Of a stretch of DNA of 64,000 bases, positions 42,229 through 51,063 are shown piece after piece. The notes under the pieces are model-generated. The model was not told the DNA's origin and searched no databases. It worked only from the letters and a program-made list of their open reading frames with translations. A program made the translations under genes and the position numbers. Positions within the stretch are counted from its first letter, which is position 1, and each line of letters begins with the position of its first letter. Source of the DNA: DATAOG01 sp963840925 (GTDB lineage: Bacteria; Pseudomonadota; Alphaproteobacteria; Geminicoccales; Geminicoccaceae); assembly GCA_963840925.1 (NCBI GenBank), contig CAWJAY010000057.1, positions 247,656 to 311,655 of the forward strand, written 5' to 3'.

Positions 42229-43479
42229 ATGAGCTCCCTCCGCCCCGTCCGTGGCACGCACGACATCGTCGGCGAGACCGCGTTGCGTCATCGTCGGGTG
42301 ATCGAGACCGGGCGTGCGGTCGCGGCGCGCTACGGCTATGCCGAGATCATGACGCCGGTGTTCGAGTTCACCGAGGTGTTCGCGCGCACGCTCGGCGAGA
42401 CCTCCGATATCGTGACCAAGGAGATGTACACGTTCGAGGACCGCGGCGGCGAGCGGCTCACGCTGCGGCCGGAGTTCACCGCCGGCGTCGCGCGCGGCCT
42501 GATCTCGGGCGCGCTTGGCCAGAGCCTGCCGGTCCGGCTGTTCACGAGCGGGCCGGTGTTCCGCTACGAGCGGCCGCAGAAGGGCCGGCTGCGCCAGTTC
42601 CACCAGATCGACGTCGAGGTGCTGGGGGCGCCCGAGCCGGAGGCCGACGTCGAGGTGATCGCGATCGGCCGCCGCATCCTCGAGGCGCTGGGCCTCGGCG
42701 CCAAGGTCAGCCTGGAGCTGAACACGCTGGGCGATCCCGAGAGCCGGCGCGCCTATCGCGAGCGCCTGGTCGACTACCTGCAACGGTTCCGCGAGCGACT
42801 GTCCGAGGACAGCCGGATGCGCCTGGAGCGCAACCCGCTCCGCATCCTCGACAGCAAGGATCCGGGCGATCGCGAGATTCTTCGAGACGCCCCGATCCTG
42901 AGCGAAAGCCTGAACGCAGACTCGGCGGCATTCTTCGCCAAGGTGCGGGCGGGCCTCGACGCGCTCGGCATCGGCTATCAGGTCAACCCGCGCCTCGTGC
43001 GCGGCCTCGACTACTACACCCACACCGCGTTCGAGTTCACGACGACCGAGCTCGGCGCCCAGGGTGCGGTGCTGGCCGGCGGCCGCTATGACGGCTTGGT
43101 CAGGACGATGGGTGGCCCCGATACCCCCGGCACCGGCTGGGCCGCCGGGGTCGAGCGGCTGGCGATGCTGCTCGACGCGACGCCCGCCGTTCCGCGCCCG
43201 GTTGCGGTCGTGCCGATCGGCGAGCCCGCCGAGCTCGAGGCGCTCCGTCTCGCCGAGGAGCTGCGCGCGGCCGGCCTGATCGTCGAGATGGATTTCCGCG
43301 GCAAGGTCGGCCAACGCCTGAAACGCGCCGCCCAGCGCAACGCCCGATTTGCCCTCCTGCTCGGTGAGCACGAGATCGCCAACGGCACGGTCGTGCTCCG
43401 CGACCTCGACCAGGGCGAGCAGGCAGAGGCCGACCGCGCCGGCCTCGCCGCCCGCCTGCTTGCGGAAGCGGCAGCCTGA
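42229..43479 (+). CDS. hisS: Histidyl-tRNA synthetase
   Basis: 416 residues from ATG 42229. Class II synthetase: motif 1 region near RYGYAEIMTPVFEFTEVF, motif 2 YTFEDRGGERLTLRPEF and FRYERPQKGRLRQFHQID, histidine loops LVRGLDYYTHTAFEF and LAGGRYDGLV, motif 3 GWAAGVERLAML, and a C-terminal anticodon-binding domain from residue 325 (VAVVPIGEPAELEALRLA). The longer open frame upstream overlaps DUF2442 and is not family-like. Confidence 0.94.
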   Translation: MSSLRPVRGTHDIVGETALRHRRVIETGRAVAARYGYAEIMTPVFEFTEVFARTLGETSDIVTKEMYTFEDRGGERLTLRPEFTAGVARGLISGALGQSLPVRLFTSGPVFRYERPQKGRLRQFHQIDVEVLGAPEPEADVEVIAIGRRILEALGLGAKVSLELNTLGDPESRRAYRERLVDYLQRFRERLSEDSRMRLERNPLRILDSKDPGDREILRDAPILSESLNADSAAFFAKVRAGLDALGIGYQVNPRLVRGLDYYTHTAFEFTTTELGAQGAVLAGGRYDGLVRTMGGPDTPGTGWAAGVERLAMLLDATPAVPRPVAVVPIGEPAELEALRLAEELRAAGLIVEMDFRGKVGQRLKRAAQRNARFALLLGEHEIANGTVVLRDLDQGEQAEADRAGLAARLLAEAAA

Positions 43480-43518
43480 GGTCAGATCGGCCCTTGCCAT
43501 CCGAGTTGTCCTTCCAAG

Positions 43519-43839
43519 CTACTCTGAGAGATAGGGACGGCGCGTCAGCACCTGGCGCTGTTGGGGCAGCGCGCCGCCTGGACCCGGCACCAGCAGATCC
43601 GGCGCCAGCGAGCGGAACCGCGCATAGCTGTCCTGGTCGGTATGCAGCCGGTGGGCGGCCTGGTCCCGATAGGCCTCGTAGAACACGAAGCGGGCCGGCT
43701 CCTCCGGATCCTGGCAGACGTCGAAGGCAAGGCAACCCTCCTCGCGGCGCGAGTTGAAGGCATGGCGGTCGATCAGCGCGGCGAATTCTTCGGTTTTGTC
43801 CGACTTGGCCCGGAACTCGACGACGATCACGTAGGCCAC
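43519..43839 (-). CDS. ABM-domain protein (quinol monooxygenase-like)
   Basis: 106 residues. One ABM domain: AYVIVVEFRAKSDKTEEFAA, REEGCLAFDVCQDPEEPARF, FYEAYRDQAAHRLHTDQDSY, with a Pro/Gly-rich tail. It is related in fold to the protein at 30,428 but clearly divergent. It lies between hisS and a divergently transcribed SDR gene; partner and substrate unknown. Confidence 0.85.
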   Translation of the reverse strand: MAYVIVVEFRAKSDKTEEFAALIDRHAFNSRREEGCLAFDVCQDPEEPARFVFYEAYRDQAAHRLHTDQDSYARFRSLAPDLLVPGPGGALPQQRQVLTRRPYLSE

Positions 43840-43940
43840 GCGCAGCCCTCCTCAGGCGATGGTTGTGCTTTGGCGCGCCGATGGTGGTAGATCTGGCCCG
43901 ACGTGGCAATTCAGCTTCGCGGCGGGAAGGGTGGGGCGCG

Positions 43941-44657
43941 ATGAGCCTGGCGGGACAGGTTGCGATCATCACCGGGGCGGGCAGCGGGATCGGCGCCAGC
44001 ATCGCCCGCGCGCTCGCCGGCGAAGGCATGCGCCTGGTCCTGAACGGCCGCCGCGCCGAGCCGATCGAGGCGCTCGCCAAGGAGCTGGGTGACGCGATCG
44101 CACTGCCGGGCGACGTCGTCGACTCGGCCACGGCGCCCGGACTGCTCGAGCGGGCGCTGACCGAATTTGGCCGGCTCGATGTCGCGCTCAATAACGCCGG
44201 CATGATCGCGCTCGGGCCGATCGAGAGCCTCGATCTCGACCGGATGGCGGCGATGGTCCGGGTCAACGTCGAGGCCGCGTTCCGCTTCGCCTACACGGTG
44301 CTCCGCCACTTCAAGAGCCAGGATCAGGGCCACCTGATCAACACCTCGAGCATCCTCGGCACGACCGTCCGGGCGCACGCCGGGGCCTACGCCGGCACCA
44401 AGCACGCGCTCGAGGCGATGACCCACGCGGTTCGCCTCGAGCTCGCCCGGACCAACGTGCGGCTGACCAACATCCAGCCCGGGCTTGTGCTGACCGGGCT
44501 GCACCGCCACATGGAGCGGCATCCCAAGGAGGCGCTCGGCATCGAGGCGCCGCTCGCGCCGGAGGATGTCGCGCGCGCCGTGCTGTTCGTGCTGCGCGAG
44601 CCCAGCCACGTCAGGGTCAGCAGCATCCAGCTGATGCCGCGCGGCCAGGAGCTTTGA
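43941..44657 (+). CDS. Short-chain dehydrogenase/reductase
   Basis: 238 residues from ATG 43941. Classical SDR: cofactor loop AIITGAGSGIGASIAR near residue 9, NNAGMIALGPIE, Ser in INTSSILGT and Tyr-Lys in GAYAGTKHALEAM near residue 152. Closest by motif to YdfG/serine-dehydrogenase-like NADP enzymes. Starts 100 bases from the divergent ABM gene and ends 19 bases before prfA, which may be cotranscribed. Confidence 0.88.
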   Translation: MSLAGQVAIITGAGSGIGASIARALAGEGMRLVLNGRRAEPIEALAKELGDAIALPGDVVDSATAPGLLERALTEFGRLDVALNNAGMIALGPIESLDLDRMAAMVRVNVEAAFRFAYTVLRHFKSQDQGHLINTSSILGTTVRAHAGAYAGTKHALEAMTHAVRLELARTNVRLTNIQPGLVLTGLHRHMERHPKEALGIEAPLAPEDVARAVLFVLREPSHVRVSSIQLMPRGQEL

Positions 44658-44676
44658 GGAGCGCGCTCGCCCGCCG

Positions 44677-45762
44677 ATGACCGCCGAACCGACCACCGGC
44701 CTCGAGGCCAAGCTGGACGGCATCCTCGCCCGCCACGCGGAGGTGGGCGAGCTGATGGCGAGCGTGTCCGGCGAGGCATATGTCGCGCTCGCCAAAGAGT
44801 TTGCCGACCTCGACGACCTCGCGGGCAAGGTCCGGGCGCTGCGCGCGGCCCGCGCGGAAGTCTCAGGCCTCGAGGAGATGCTGGCCGACTCCGGGCTCGA
44901 CGCCGAGATGGGCAAGCTCGCGAGCGAGGAGCTCGAAGCGCTCGAGAGCCGCATCCCCGACCTCGAGCAGGCGGTCAAGCTGGCGCTGCTGCCGCGCGAC
45001 GAGGCCGACGACAAGAGCGCGATCCTCGAGATCCGGGCCGGTACCGGCGGCGAGGAGGCGGCGCTGTTCGCGGGCGACCTCTACCGCATGTACCAGCGCT
45101 ACGCCGAGCTTTGCCGCTGGCACTTCGAGCCGCTGTCGGTCTCCGACACCGGGCTCGGCGGGATCAAGGAAGTGATCGTCGCGATCAAGGGTCAGGGCGC
45201 GTTCGCGCGCCTCAAGTACGAGGCCGGCGTGCACCGGGTGCAGCGCGTGCCGACGACCGAGGCTTCGGGCCGCATCCACACGTCAGCAGCGACGGTCGCT
45301 GTCCTGCCGGAGGCTGAGGACGTCGACATCGAGATCGAGGACAAGGACCTCCGGATCGACGTCTACCGTTCGAGCGGCCCGGGCGGGCAGTCGGTCAACA
45401 CGACCGACAGCGCGGTCCGGATCACCCACCTGCCGAGCGGGATCGTGGTCGTCCAGCAGGACGAGAAATCACAGCACAAGAACAAGGCCAAGGCGCTCCG
45501 GGTCCTGCGCGCCCGCCTTTACGAGCGCGAGCGCGCAGCGCGCGACGCCGAGCGGGCCGCGAGCCGGCGCGGCCAGGTCGGCTCCGGCGACCGCTCAGAG
45601 CGCATCCGCACCTACAATTTCCCGCAGGGGCGCTGCACCGACCACCGGATCAATCTCACCCTCTACAAGCTCGAGAAGGTGCTGAACGGCGAGGCGCTCG
45701 ACGAGGTGATCGACGCCCTGGTCGCCGAGGACCATGCCAGCCGCCTCGCCGAAGCCAGCTAG
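44677..45762 (+). CDS. prfA: Peptide chain release factor 1
   Basis: 361 residues. Recognises UAA and UAG stop codons on the ribosome. The peptidyl-hydrolysis motif GGQ is in YRSSGPGGQSVNTTDSAVR near residue 236; AGTGGEEAALFAGDL and RIRTYNFPQGRCTDHRINL are other family blocks. prmC (hemK), which methylates this GGQ, almost always follows prfA in alphaproteobacteria, but is missing here and the next gene is convergent. Confidence 0.94.
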   Translation: MTAEPTTGLEAKLDGILARHAEVGELMASVSGEAYVALAKEFADLDDLAGKVRALRAARAEVSGLEEMLADSGLDAEMGKLASEELEALESRIPDLEQAVKLALLPRDEADDKSAILEIRAGTGGEEAALFAGDLYRMYQRYAELCRWHFEPLSVSDTGLGGIKEVIVAIKGQGAFARLKYEAGVHRVQRVPTTEASGRIHTSAATVAVLPEAEDVDIEIEDKDLRIDVYRSSGPGGQSVNTTDSAVRITHLPSGIVVVQQDEKSQHKNKAKALRVLRARLYERERAARDAERAASRRGQVGSGDRSERIRTYNFPQGRCTDHRINLTLYKLEKVLNGEALDEVIDALVAEDHASRLAEAS

Positions 45763-45768
45763 ACCCAT

Positions 45769-47135
45769 TCAGACGGTGCCGTCCACGACCACGTCCAGCA
45801 GGACCGGCTCCGAGGCGCCCAGGGCCTGCTCGAAGGCAGCCTCGAACGCCGCGCAGTCCTCGATTCGCTGTGCCCGCACCCCGAGCGCCCGGGCCAGGCC
45901 TGCGAGATCGATCGCCGGGTCTTTGAAGTCCATGCCGATGAAGGTCTCGTTGCCGTGGAACGCCTTCAGGCGCTGCTTGATGATTCGATAGCCGCCGTTG
46001 TTGCACAGCACGAAGATCACCGGCAGCTTCTGGTTGGCAGCGCTCCAGAGCGCCTGGATGCTGTACATGGCGCTGCCGTCACCGATGATCGCCACGACCC
46101 GGCGCGCTGGCTGCGCCAGCTGGACGCCGACCGCGGCGGCGATCCCCCAGCCGATCCCGCCGCTGACGTTGCCGAAGTACGAATAGCGGTCGCGGAACGG
46201 GAACAAGGCGTTGAGGCTGCGGGCGCTGGTCAGGCCCTCGTCGACGACGATCGCATCGGGCGGCAGCCGCTCGCAGAGCGCCATCATCAGCCAGTCCGGA
46301 TCGAGCGGCCGGGCGTCGGCGCGGCCCGCCGCCCTCTGGCGCGCGGCCGCGCGCTGCGCCGACCAGTTGCGCGCGGCAAGCGCCTCGACCGTGGCCTCGG
46401 CCCGTTGCCGCCGGGCCGGGCCGCCGAGTCCGGCGATCAGCGGCGTCAGCGCCTCGAGAGTGGTCCTGACATCGGCCCGGACCGCGAGCTCGGCCGGATA
46501 GTTCTTGCCCATCTCCCAGTCGCGCAGGCCCAGCTGGACGACCGCCAGGTGGGGCGGCAACGGCAAGACCTCGCTCCAGACCGACATCTGCAAGACGTCG
46601 GCACCGACGCAGATCAGCAGATCGTACGGAGCAAGTAGCTCGCGCACCCGCCGCTGGTCGCGCGACAGCTGGCCGAGGAACAGCGGGTGCTCGGAGGGGA
46701 AATGGGCGCCGCTGACCACGGTCTGCTGATAGACCGGCGCGCCGAGCGCGTCGGCGAGGCCCGCCGCCTCGGCGAACGCATCGCTCGTCACGATCTCGCT
46801 GCCGGCGAGGATCACCGGCCGCTCGGCTCCGAGCAGGCGCTCCGCCAGCCGCCGCAGCGTCGCATCCGAGGGCCGGCCGGTGGCGTCGACCCGGGTCGGC
46901 TCGCCGAGGTCGAGCGCTTCGGCCGCGTTCAGGATGTCGCCCGGCAACGAGATGAACACCGGCCCCGTGGGCGGCGTCAGCGCGACCTTGGCGGCGCGAT
47001 GCACGATGCGCGGCAGGTCGGCGAGCCGCGTGACCTCGGTCGCCCACTTGACGACCGGGGCTGCGATCGGCACCAGCGGCGCGTACAGCAGGGGCTCCAT
47101 GAGGCCGTGCCCCTGCTCCTGCTGCCCGGCGGGGT
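45769..47135 (-). CDS. Thiamine-diphosphate-dependent enzyme, benzoylformate-decarboxylase/acetolactate-synthase type, N-terminus missing
   Basis: About 455 residues remain. Recognisable sequence begins AGQQEQGHGLMEPLLYAPLV at about 47,130, inside the pyrimidine-binding domain; the first ~50-100 residues, including the catalytic Glu expected there, are absent. Then come PTGPVFISLPGDILNAAE, a central domain (RPVILAGSEIVTSDAFAE) and the ThDP-binding domain with AIIGDGSAMYSIQALWSAA and NNGGYRIIKQR. The frame is fused at its 5' end to an unrelated Rrf2 N-terminus. In its own genome it would be a complete ~550-residue enzyme; the substrate cannot be assigned. Confidence 0.75.
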
Positions 47136-47146
47136 AGTCGTTGCCG
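47130..47146. other. Junction between alphaproteobacterial and actinobacterial sequence
   Basis: One minus-strand frame changes from an Rrf2 regulator (to about residue 31) to a ThDP enzyme (from about residue 37) across these bases. Gene content, codon habits, ribosome sites and error rate all change here. A SacI-like GAGCTC lies at the junction. This reads as an assembly or cloning chimera. Confidence 0.8.
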
Positions 47147-47238
47147 AGCTCCTCGGCGCTCACCGGCCGGCCGTCATCGCGGTTGGCGATCTCGATGAGC
47201 GCCCGGAGGGCGTAGTCGGCCTTCGCGGAGACGCGCAT
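47140..47238 (-). pseudogene. Rrf2-family transcriptional regulator, N-terminal fragment
   Basis: About 31 residues: MRVSAKADYALRALIEIANR then DDGRPVSAEEL, a typical actinobacterial Rrf2 N-terminus with the first helix of its winged helix-turn-helix. The rest of the gene is cut off by the junction, so its sensing cysteines cannot be judged. It is divergent from the acyl-CoA dehydrogenase gene, which it may regulate in the source genome. Confidence 0.7.
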
Positions 47239-47245
47239 GTGTCGA

Positions 47246-47275
47246 AGTCTGTCAGATCACTCTGATTACCAGACT
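47246..47275. promoter_or_regulatory. Inverted repeat in the Rrf2/acyl-CoA dehydrogenase divergent region
   Basis: AGTCTG (47246-47251) and CAGACT (47270-47275) are inverted copies 18 bases apart, with an inner TCAGA-N4-TCTGA (47252-47265) on a different centre. It starts 8 bases upstream of the Rrf2 start, a place where Rrf2 regulators commonly bind. The 213-base gap otherwise shows nothing certain. Confidence 0.3.
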
Positions 47276-47451
47276 GTTCCACGCGGCGTACGGGGTGACC
47301 AACGTGGATTCCGCGCCCCACTGAGGACGTTTGTCCTTGGTCACACATGCGCCCGAAATGCTTGCGCACGCCCTGACGGACACAGATACTGGTTGTTACC
47401 GGTCAGTAGCAGCCCGCTCGGCCGCGCCCCGAACGCCCAGAAGGTGGATCA

Positions 47452-49329
47452 GTGAGCCACTACAAGAGCAACATCCGTGACATCGAGTTCAACCTCTTCG
47501 AGGTGCTCGGCCGCGACGAGGTACTCGGCGCCGGTCCGTTCGAGTCGATCGACGCGGAGACTGCCCGCTCGATCCTGACCGAGGTGGACCGCCTGTCCCG
47601 CGAGGACCTCGCTGCGTCGTACGAGGACAGCGACCGCAACCCGCCGGTCTTCGACCCCGAGACGCACACCGCCCCGCTCCCCGAGTCGTTCAAGAAGAGC
47701 TACCAGGCCTGGCACGACGCGGAGTACTGGCGCCTGCAGCTGCCCGAGGAGCTCGGTGGCACCCCCGCCCCCTCCAGCCTGATCTGGGCACTCGGCGAGC
47801 TGGTGCTCGGCGCCAACGCGCCGATCTGGATGTACGGCGCCGGCCCGGCGTTCGCCGGCATCGTGCACAAGAACGGCAACGACCGCGACAAGCGGATCGC
47901 GGAGCACATCATCGAAAAGGGCTGGAACACCACCATGGTGCTGACCAAGCCCGACGCCGGCTCCGACGTGGGTGCCGGCCGGGCCAAGGCCACGCTCAAC
48001 GACGACGGCACCTGGAACATCACCGGCGTCAAGCGGTTCATCACCTCCGCCGAGAGCGACCTGTGCGACAACATCGTCCACCTCGTCCTCGCCCGTCCCC
48101 AGGGCATCGAGGGCGTCGGTGGTCCCGGCACCAAGGGCCTGAGCCTGTTCATCGTGCCCAAGTACCACTTCGACCCCGAGACCGGCGAGATGAACGGCGA
48201 GCGCAACGGCGCCTACGTCACCAACGTCGAGCACAAGATGGGGATCAAGGTCTCCAACACCTGCGAGCTGACCTTCGGCGACTCCGGGGTCGGCGGCGGC
48301 GAGCCGGCCAAGGGCTGGCTGCTCGGTGAGGTCCACGACGGCATCGCGCAGATGTTCCAGGTCATCGAGAACGCCCGGATGATGGTGGGCAGCAAGGCCA
48401 TCGCCACCCTCTCCACCGGATACCTGAACGCGCTGGAGTACGCCAAGACCCGCGTCCAGGGCTCCGACCTCAGCAAGGCCGCGGACAAGACCGCGCCCCG
48501 GGTGACGATCACGCACCACCCCGACGTACGTCGCTCCCTGATGGTGCAGAAGTCCTTCTCCGAGGCCATGCGCTCGCTGGTGCTCTACACCGCGTCGTGG
48601 CAGGACCGGGTCCAGGTCGCCGAGCACAACGGTGAGACCGACGAGCTCGCGATGCGGGTCAACGACCTGCTGCTGCCGATCGTGAAGGGCTACGGCTCGG
48701 AGCGTTCGTGGGTCCTGCTCGGCACCGAGTCGCTGCAGACCTTCGGTGGCTCCGGCTTCCTGACCGAGTACCCCGTGGAGCAGTACGTCCGCGACGCCAA
48801 GATCGACACCCTCTACGAGGGCACCACGGCGATCCAGGGCCAGGACTTCTTCTTCCGCAAGATCGTCAAGGACCAGGCCAAGGCCCTCGGCTTCCTCGCC
48901 GGCGAGATCGAGGGCTTCGTGAAGAGCGAGGCCGGCAACGGTCGGCTCAAGGTGGAGCGCGAGCTCCTGGCGAAGGCGCTCGAGGACAGCCAGGCGCTGG
49001 TCGGACTGATGATCAACACCCTGATGAGCGCCGACGAGTCGGCCGAGGGCGGCGACATCAGGAACATCTACAAGGTGGGGCTGAACACCTCCCGCCTGCT
49101 GATGGTCCTCGGTGACGTGGTCTGCGCCTGGCTGCTGCTCAAGGGCGCGGAGGTGGCGCTGGAGAAGCTGTCCGGCGACGTCTCCGCGAAGGACAAGGCG
49201 TTCTACGAGGGCAAGGTCGCGGCTGCGCAGTTCTTCGCGCACCACAACCTGCCGAAGCTGAGCGCCGAGCTGGCCATCGCCGAGGCGACCGACCTCTCGC
49301 TGATGGACCTCGACGAGGCGTCCTTCTGA
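47452..49329 (+). CDS. Acyl-CoA dehydrogenase family protein
   Basis: 625 residues, GTG start. Large form of the FAD-dependent acyl-CoA dehydrogenases (AidB/DmdC-like length). N-terminal extension to residue 75; MVLTKPDAGSDVGAGRAKA near residue 165 (FAD contact), GVKRFITSAESDLCDN, ARPQGIEGVGGPGTKGLSLF, VEHKMGIKVSNTCELTFGD, ALEYAKTRVQGSDLS, and DTLYEGTTAIQGQDFFFRK near residue 460 containing the probable catalytic Glu. The C-terminal ~140 residues form the extra helical domain. Oxidises an acyl-CoA, probably feeding beta-oxidation or an alternative thioester. Confidence 0.88.
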   Translation: MSHYKSNIRDIEFNLFEVLGRDEVLGAGPFESIDAETARSILTEVDRLSREDLAASYEDSDRNPPVFDPETHTAPLPESFKKSYQAWHDAEYWRLQLPEELGGTPAPSSLIWALGELVLGANAPIWMYGAGPAFAGIVHKNGNDRDKRIAEHIIEKGWNTTMVLTKPDAGSDVGAGRAKATLNDDGTWNITGVKRFITSAESDLCDNIVHLVLARPQGIEGVGGPGTKGLSLFIVPKYHFDPETGEMNGERNGAYVTNVEHKMGIKVSNTCELTFGDSGVGGGEPAKGWLLGEVHDGIAQMFQVIENARMMVGSKAIATLSTGYLNALEYAKTRVQGSDLSKAADKTAPRVTITHHPDVRRSLMVQKSFSEAMRSLVLYTASWQDRVQVAEHNGETDELAMRVNDLLLPIVKGYGSERSWVLLGTESLQTFGGSGFLTEYPVEQYVRDAKIDTLYEGTTAIQGQDFFFRKIVKDQAKALGFLAGEIEGFVKSEAGNGRLKVERELLAKALEDSQALVGLMINTLMSADESAEGGDIRNIYKVGLNTSRLLMVLGDVVCAWLLLKGAEVALEKLSGDVSAKDKAFYEGKVAAAQFFAHHNLPKLSAELAIAEATDLSLMDLDEASF

Positions 49330-49365
49330 CCCTGCGGTTCCCTGACCGGCGAGCTGCTGGCCTGC

Positions 49366-49963
49366 TCAGCCCGCGACCCAGTAGGGATCGCGGCCGAGCA
49401 GGCCCAGCAGCCGGTCCGAGACGGTGCTTCCGCCGGGCACCTCGACCACGGGGCCGAAGACGACGATGCCCGGGCCGAATGCGCCGGGCGTGCGCATGCG
49501 CTCGTCCATCTCCTGGGCTGCCGGCCACATCCGCTCGACCTCCTCAGGATCGAGCTGGTGCTCCTGGCCCGTCGCTCGAGCCAGGTCCCAGCCGTGGATC
49601 GACCAGGTCCTCGCTGGCGACCTGGTCGATGTGCTCGGCAAGGGTCATCGTGCCGACCGGAGTGGGTACGTCGCTCCGCGCAACCTCGTCGTCGGCGAGG
49701 ACCTCCATCAGGTCGTGCCTGGCGGAGCGAAAGGCGGCCAACGGGTCCACATCGACTGCGGGAGCGTCCGTCAGGGGGCGCCCCAGCGGGCGCAGCATCG
49801 CAGCATGCATGTCGAGCACGTGCTGGACGACGTCGATCGCACGCCAGTCCTCGCAGGGCGAGGGGGACCTCCATCGCTCGGCCGGAGCAGCCTTGATCAC
49901 GGCCTCGAACCGGGCGGCGCGGGCGGCGTACCTGGCGGTGACGTCTGCCGGGGTGCTGCTCAT
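49366..49963 (-). CDS. TIGR03086/DinB-like metal-binding protein, one frameshift
   Basis: About 198 residues when corrected. Four-helix DinB/mycothiol-dependent isomerase fold: TPADVTARYAARAARFEAVI, SPCEDWRAIDVVQHVLDMHA with a metal-binding His, and VIHGWDLARATGQEH. The frame breaks at 49600, where one extra base separates EDLV from IHGWDLA. The start at 49963 lies 4 bases after the SRPBCC stop, so it is the third gene of the ArsR-SRPBCC operon. These proteins are putative thiol-dependent transferases of unknown substrate. Confidence 0.75.
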
Positions 49964-49967
49964 GACG

Positions 49968-50504
49968 TCACCGCCCTGCTCCGTCACGCGCGGCCAGCTC
50001 CACCATGAGCCGGTCGACGCGGTCGTAGGAGGCACTGAGCCCACGCTCCATGCCGGAACCCAGCACAGCGTCGCGGAGTTCCGCGCTGGCGAGCAGCAGC
50101 GTCACGACGACCAGGCACCGACCGCCAGCGAGGTCCTCGAACTCCGTCGTGGTCACGGCCTCGGGCGCACCTGCGCGCGCATCACAGTCGTCGTTCGTCT
50201 CGCTGCTGACCAGGGTGCGACCGGTCTCCACCACGCGGTAGACCCCCCTCTGTTCCATGGTCTGGCCGCGCTCGTGGACGATCAGGTAGCGCCAGGCGCC
50301 CCCGACACGGAGGTCGATCTCGCACTCCTCGAGCCGCCAGCCACTGGGTCCGCCGTACCAGCGACGGAGCAGCTCCGGCCGGGTCCAGGCGTCCCAGACC
50401 AGAGCCCGGGGGGCCGCGAACTCACGCCGGATCTCGATGGAACGGTCCGTGGGAGTGGAGATCACGAACGTGTCCCGCGGGAGCTGCGAGAGGGACGGGT
50501 GCAT
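49968..50504 (-). CDS. SRPBCC (AHSA1-like) family protein
   Basis: 178 residues from ATG 50504, overlapping the ArsR stop as TGATG. Hydrophobic-ligand-binding START-like fold: SIEIRREFAAPRALVWDAWT, PELLRRWYGGPSGWRLEECEI, RVGGAWRYLIVHERG and TEFEDLAGGRCLVVVT. ArsR-SRPBCC pairs are common in actinobacteria; the regulator controls the SRPBCC gene. Function beyond ligand binding is unknown. Confidence 0.88.
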   Translation of the reverse strand: MHPSLSQLPRDTFVISTPTDRSIEIRREFAAPRALVWDAWTRPELLRRWYGGPSGWRLEECEIDLRVGGAWRYLIVHERGQTMEQRGVYRVVETGRTLVSSETNDDCDARAGAPEAVTTTEFEDLAGGRCLVVVTLLLASAELRDAVLGSGMERGLSASYDRVDRLMVELAARDGAGR

Positions 50505-50840
50505 CAGGAGACTCCTTCGTCGGGTTGCTGGAGGTCGACGAGCACGGCATCGAGTGCGTCGAAGCTGCCGGTCCAGAAGTCCCGGTAGCCGAGAAGCCAC
50601 TGGGTTGCGTCCTGGAGTCGATCTGCCTCGATCCGGCACAGCCGCCGCTGCGCGTCCTGCCTCCGGGTGATCAGACCGGCTCCCTCCAGCACCTTGAGGT
50701 GCTTGGAGATTGCCGGCTGGGTCATCTCGAACGGCTCCGCGAGCTGCTTCACCGAGGCCTCGCCGCGCCTCAGGCGATGCAGGAGCGCGCGACGAGTGGG
50801 GTCGGCGAGCGCCGAGAACGTCGCATCCAGGTCCGGTCAT
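50504..50840 (-). CDS. ArsR-family regulator, one frameshift
   Basis: About 111 residues when corrected. Winged helix: FSALADPTRRALLHRLRRGE, VKQLAEPFEMTQPAISKHLK, VLEGAGLITRRQDAQRRLCR, then a C-terminal FWTGSFDALDAVLVDL helix. The natural start ATG 50840 reads MTDLDATFSALADP only if one of the two C/G bases at 50834-50835 is removed. No metal-binding Cys pair is visible, as usual for ArsR proteins paired with SRPBCC genes. It probably represses its own operon from the palindrome just upstream. Confidence 0.8.
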
Positions 50841-50843
50841 CTA

Positions 50844-50873
50844 TTACCATCCAGTTCCATAACTAGTTGGTAA
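50844..50873 (-). promoter_or_regulatory. 30-bp palindromic operator of the ArsR operon
   Basis: TTACCA-N3-AGTT-N4-AACT-N3-TGGTAA is symmetric in every paired position given. It ends 3 bases before the ArsR start codon, where it would overlap the ribosome site and the promoter region. The placement is that of an autoregulatory ArsR operator. Confidence 0.6.
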
Positions 50874-51063
50874 TGTAAGCGTCCTGTCGCCCGGTGTCAA
50901 CGGCCGGGCCGCCACCCATGACGACGCGCCGAACGCAGCCCCGACCGTCCAGCCTCGAGCTGGTCGTGGAGGCCAGCAGGCAACTGACTGCGTGTCCGCT
51001 CGCCCTAACGCGTTCGCGATGCCTCCGATGGGGCACACTCGTGCCAACCGAAGGGAGAACGAC

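Noticed and set aside
45769..47238. A natural Rrf2-ThDP enzyme fusion protein
   Set aside because: The Rrf2 part is only 31 residues and the enzyme lacks part of its first domain; the break coincides with a change of organism.
47449..49245. A minus-strand frame of 598 codons opposite the acyl-CoA dehydrogenase
   Set aside because: Shadow frame, His/Asp/Leu-rich with no family features.
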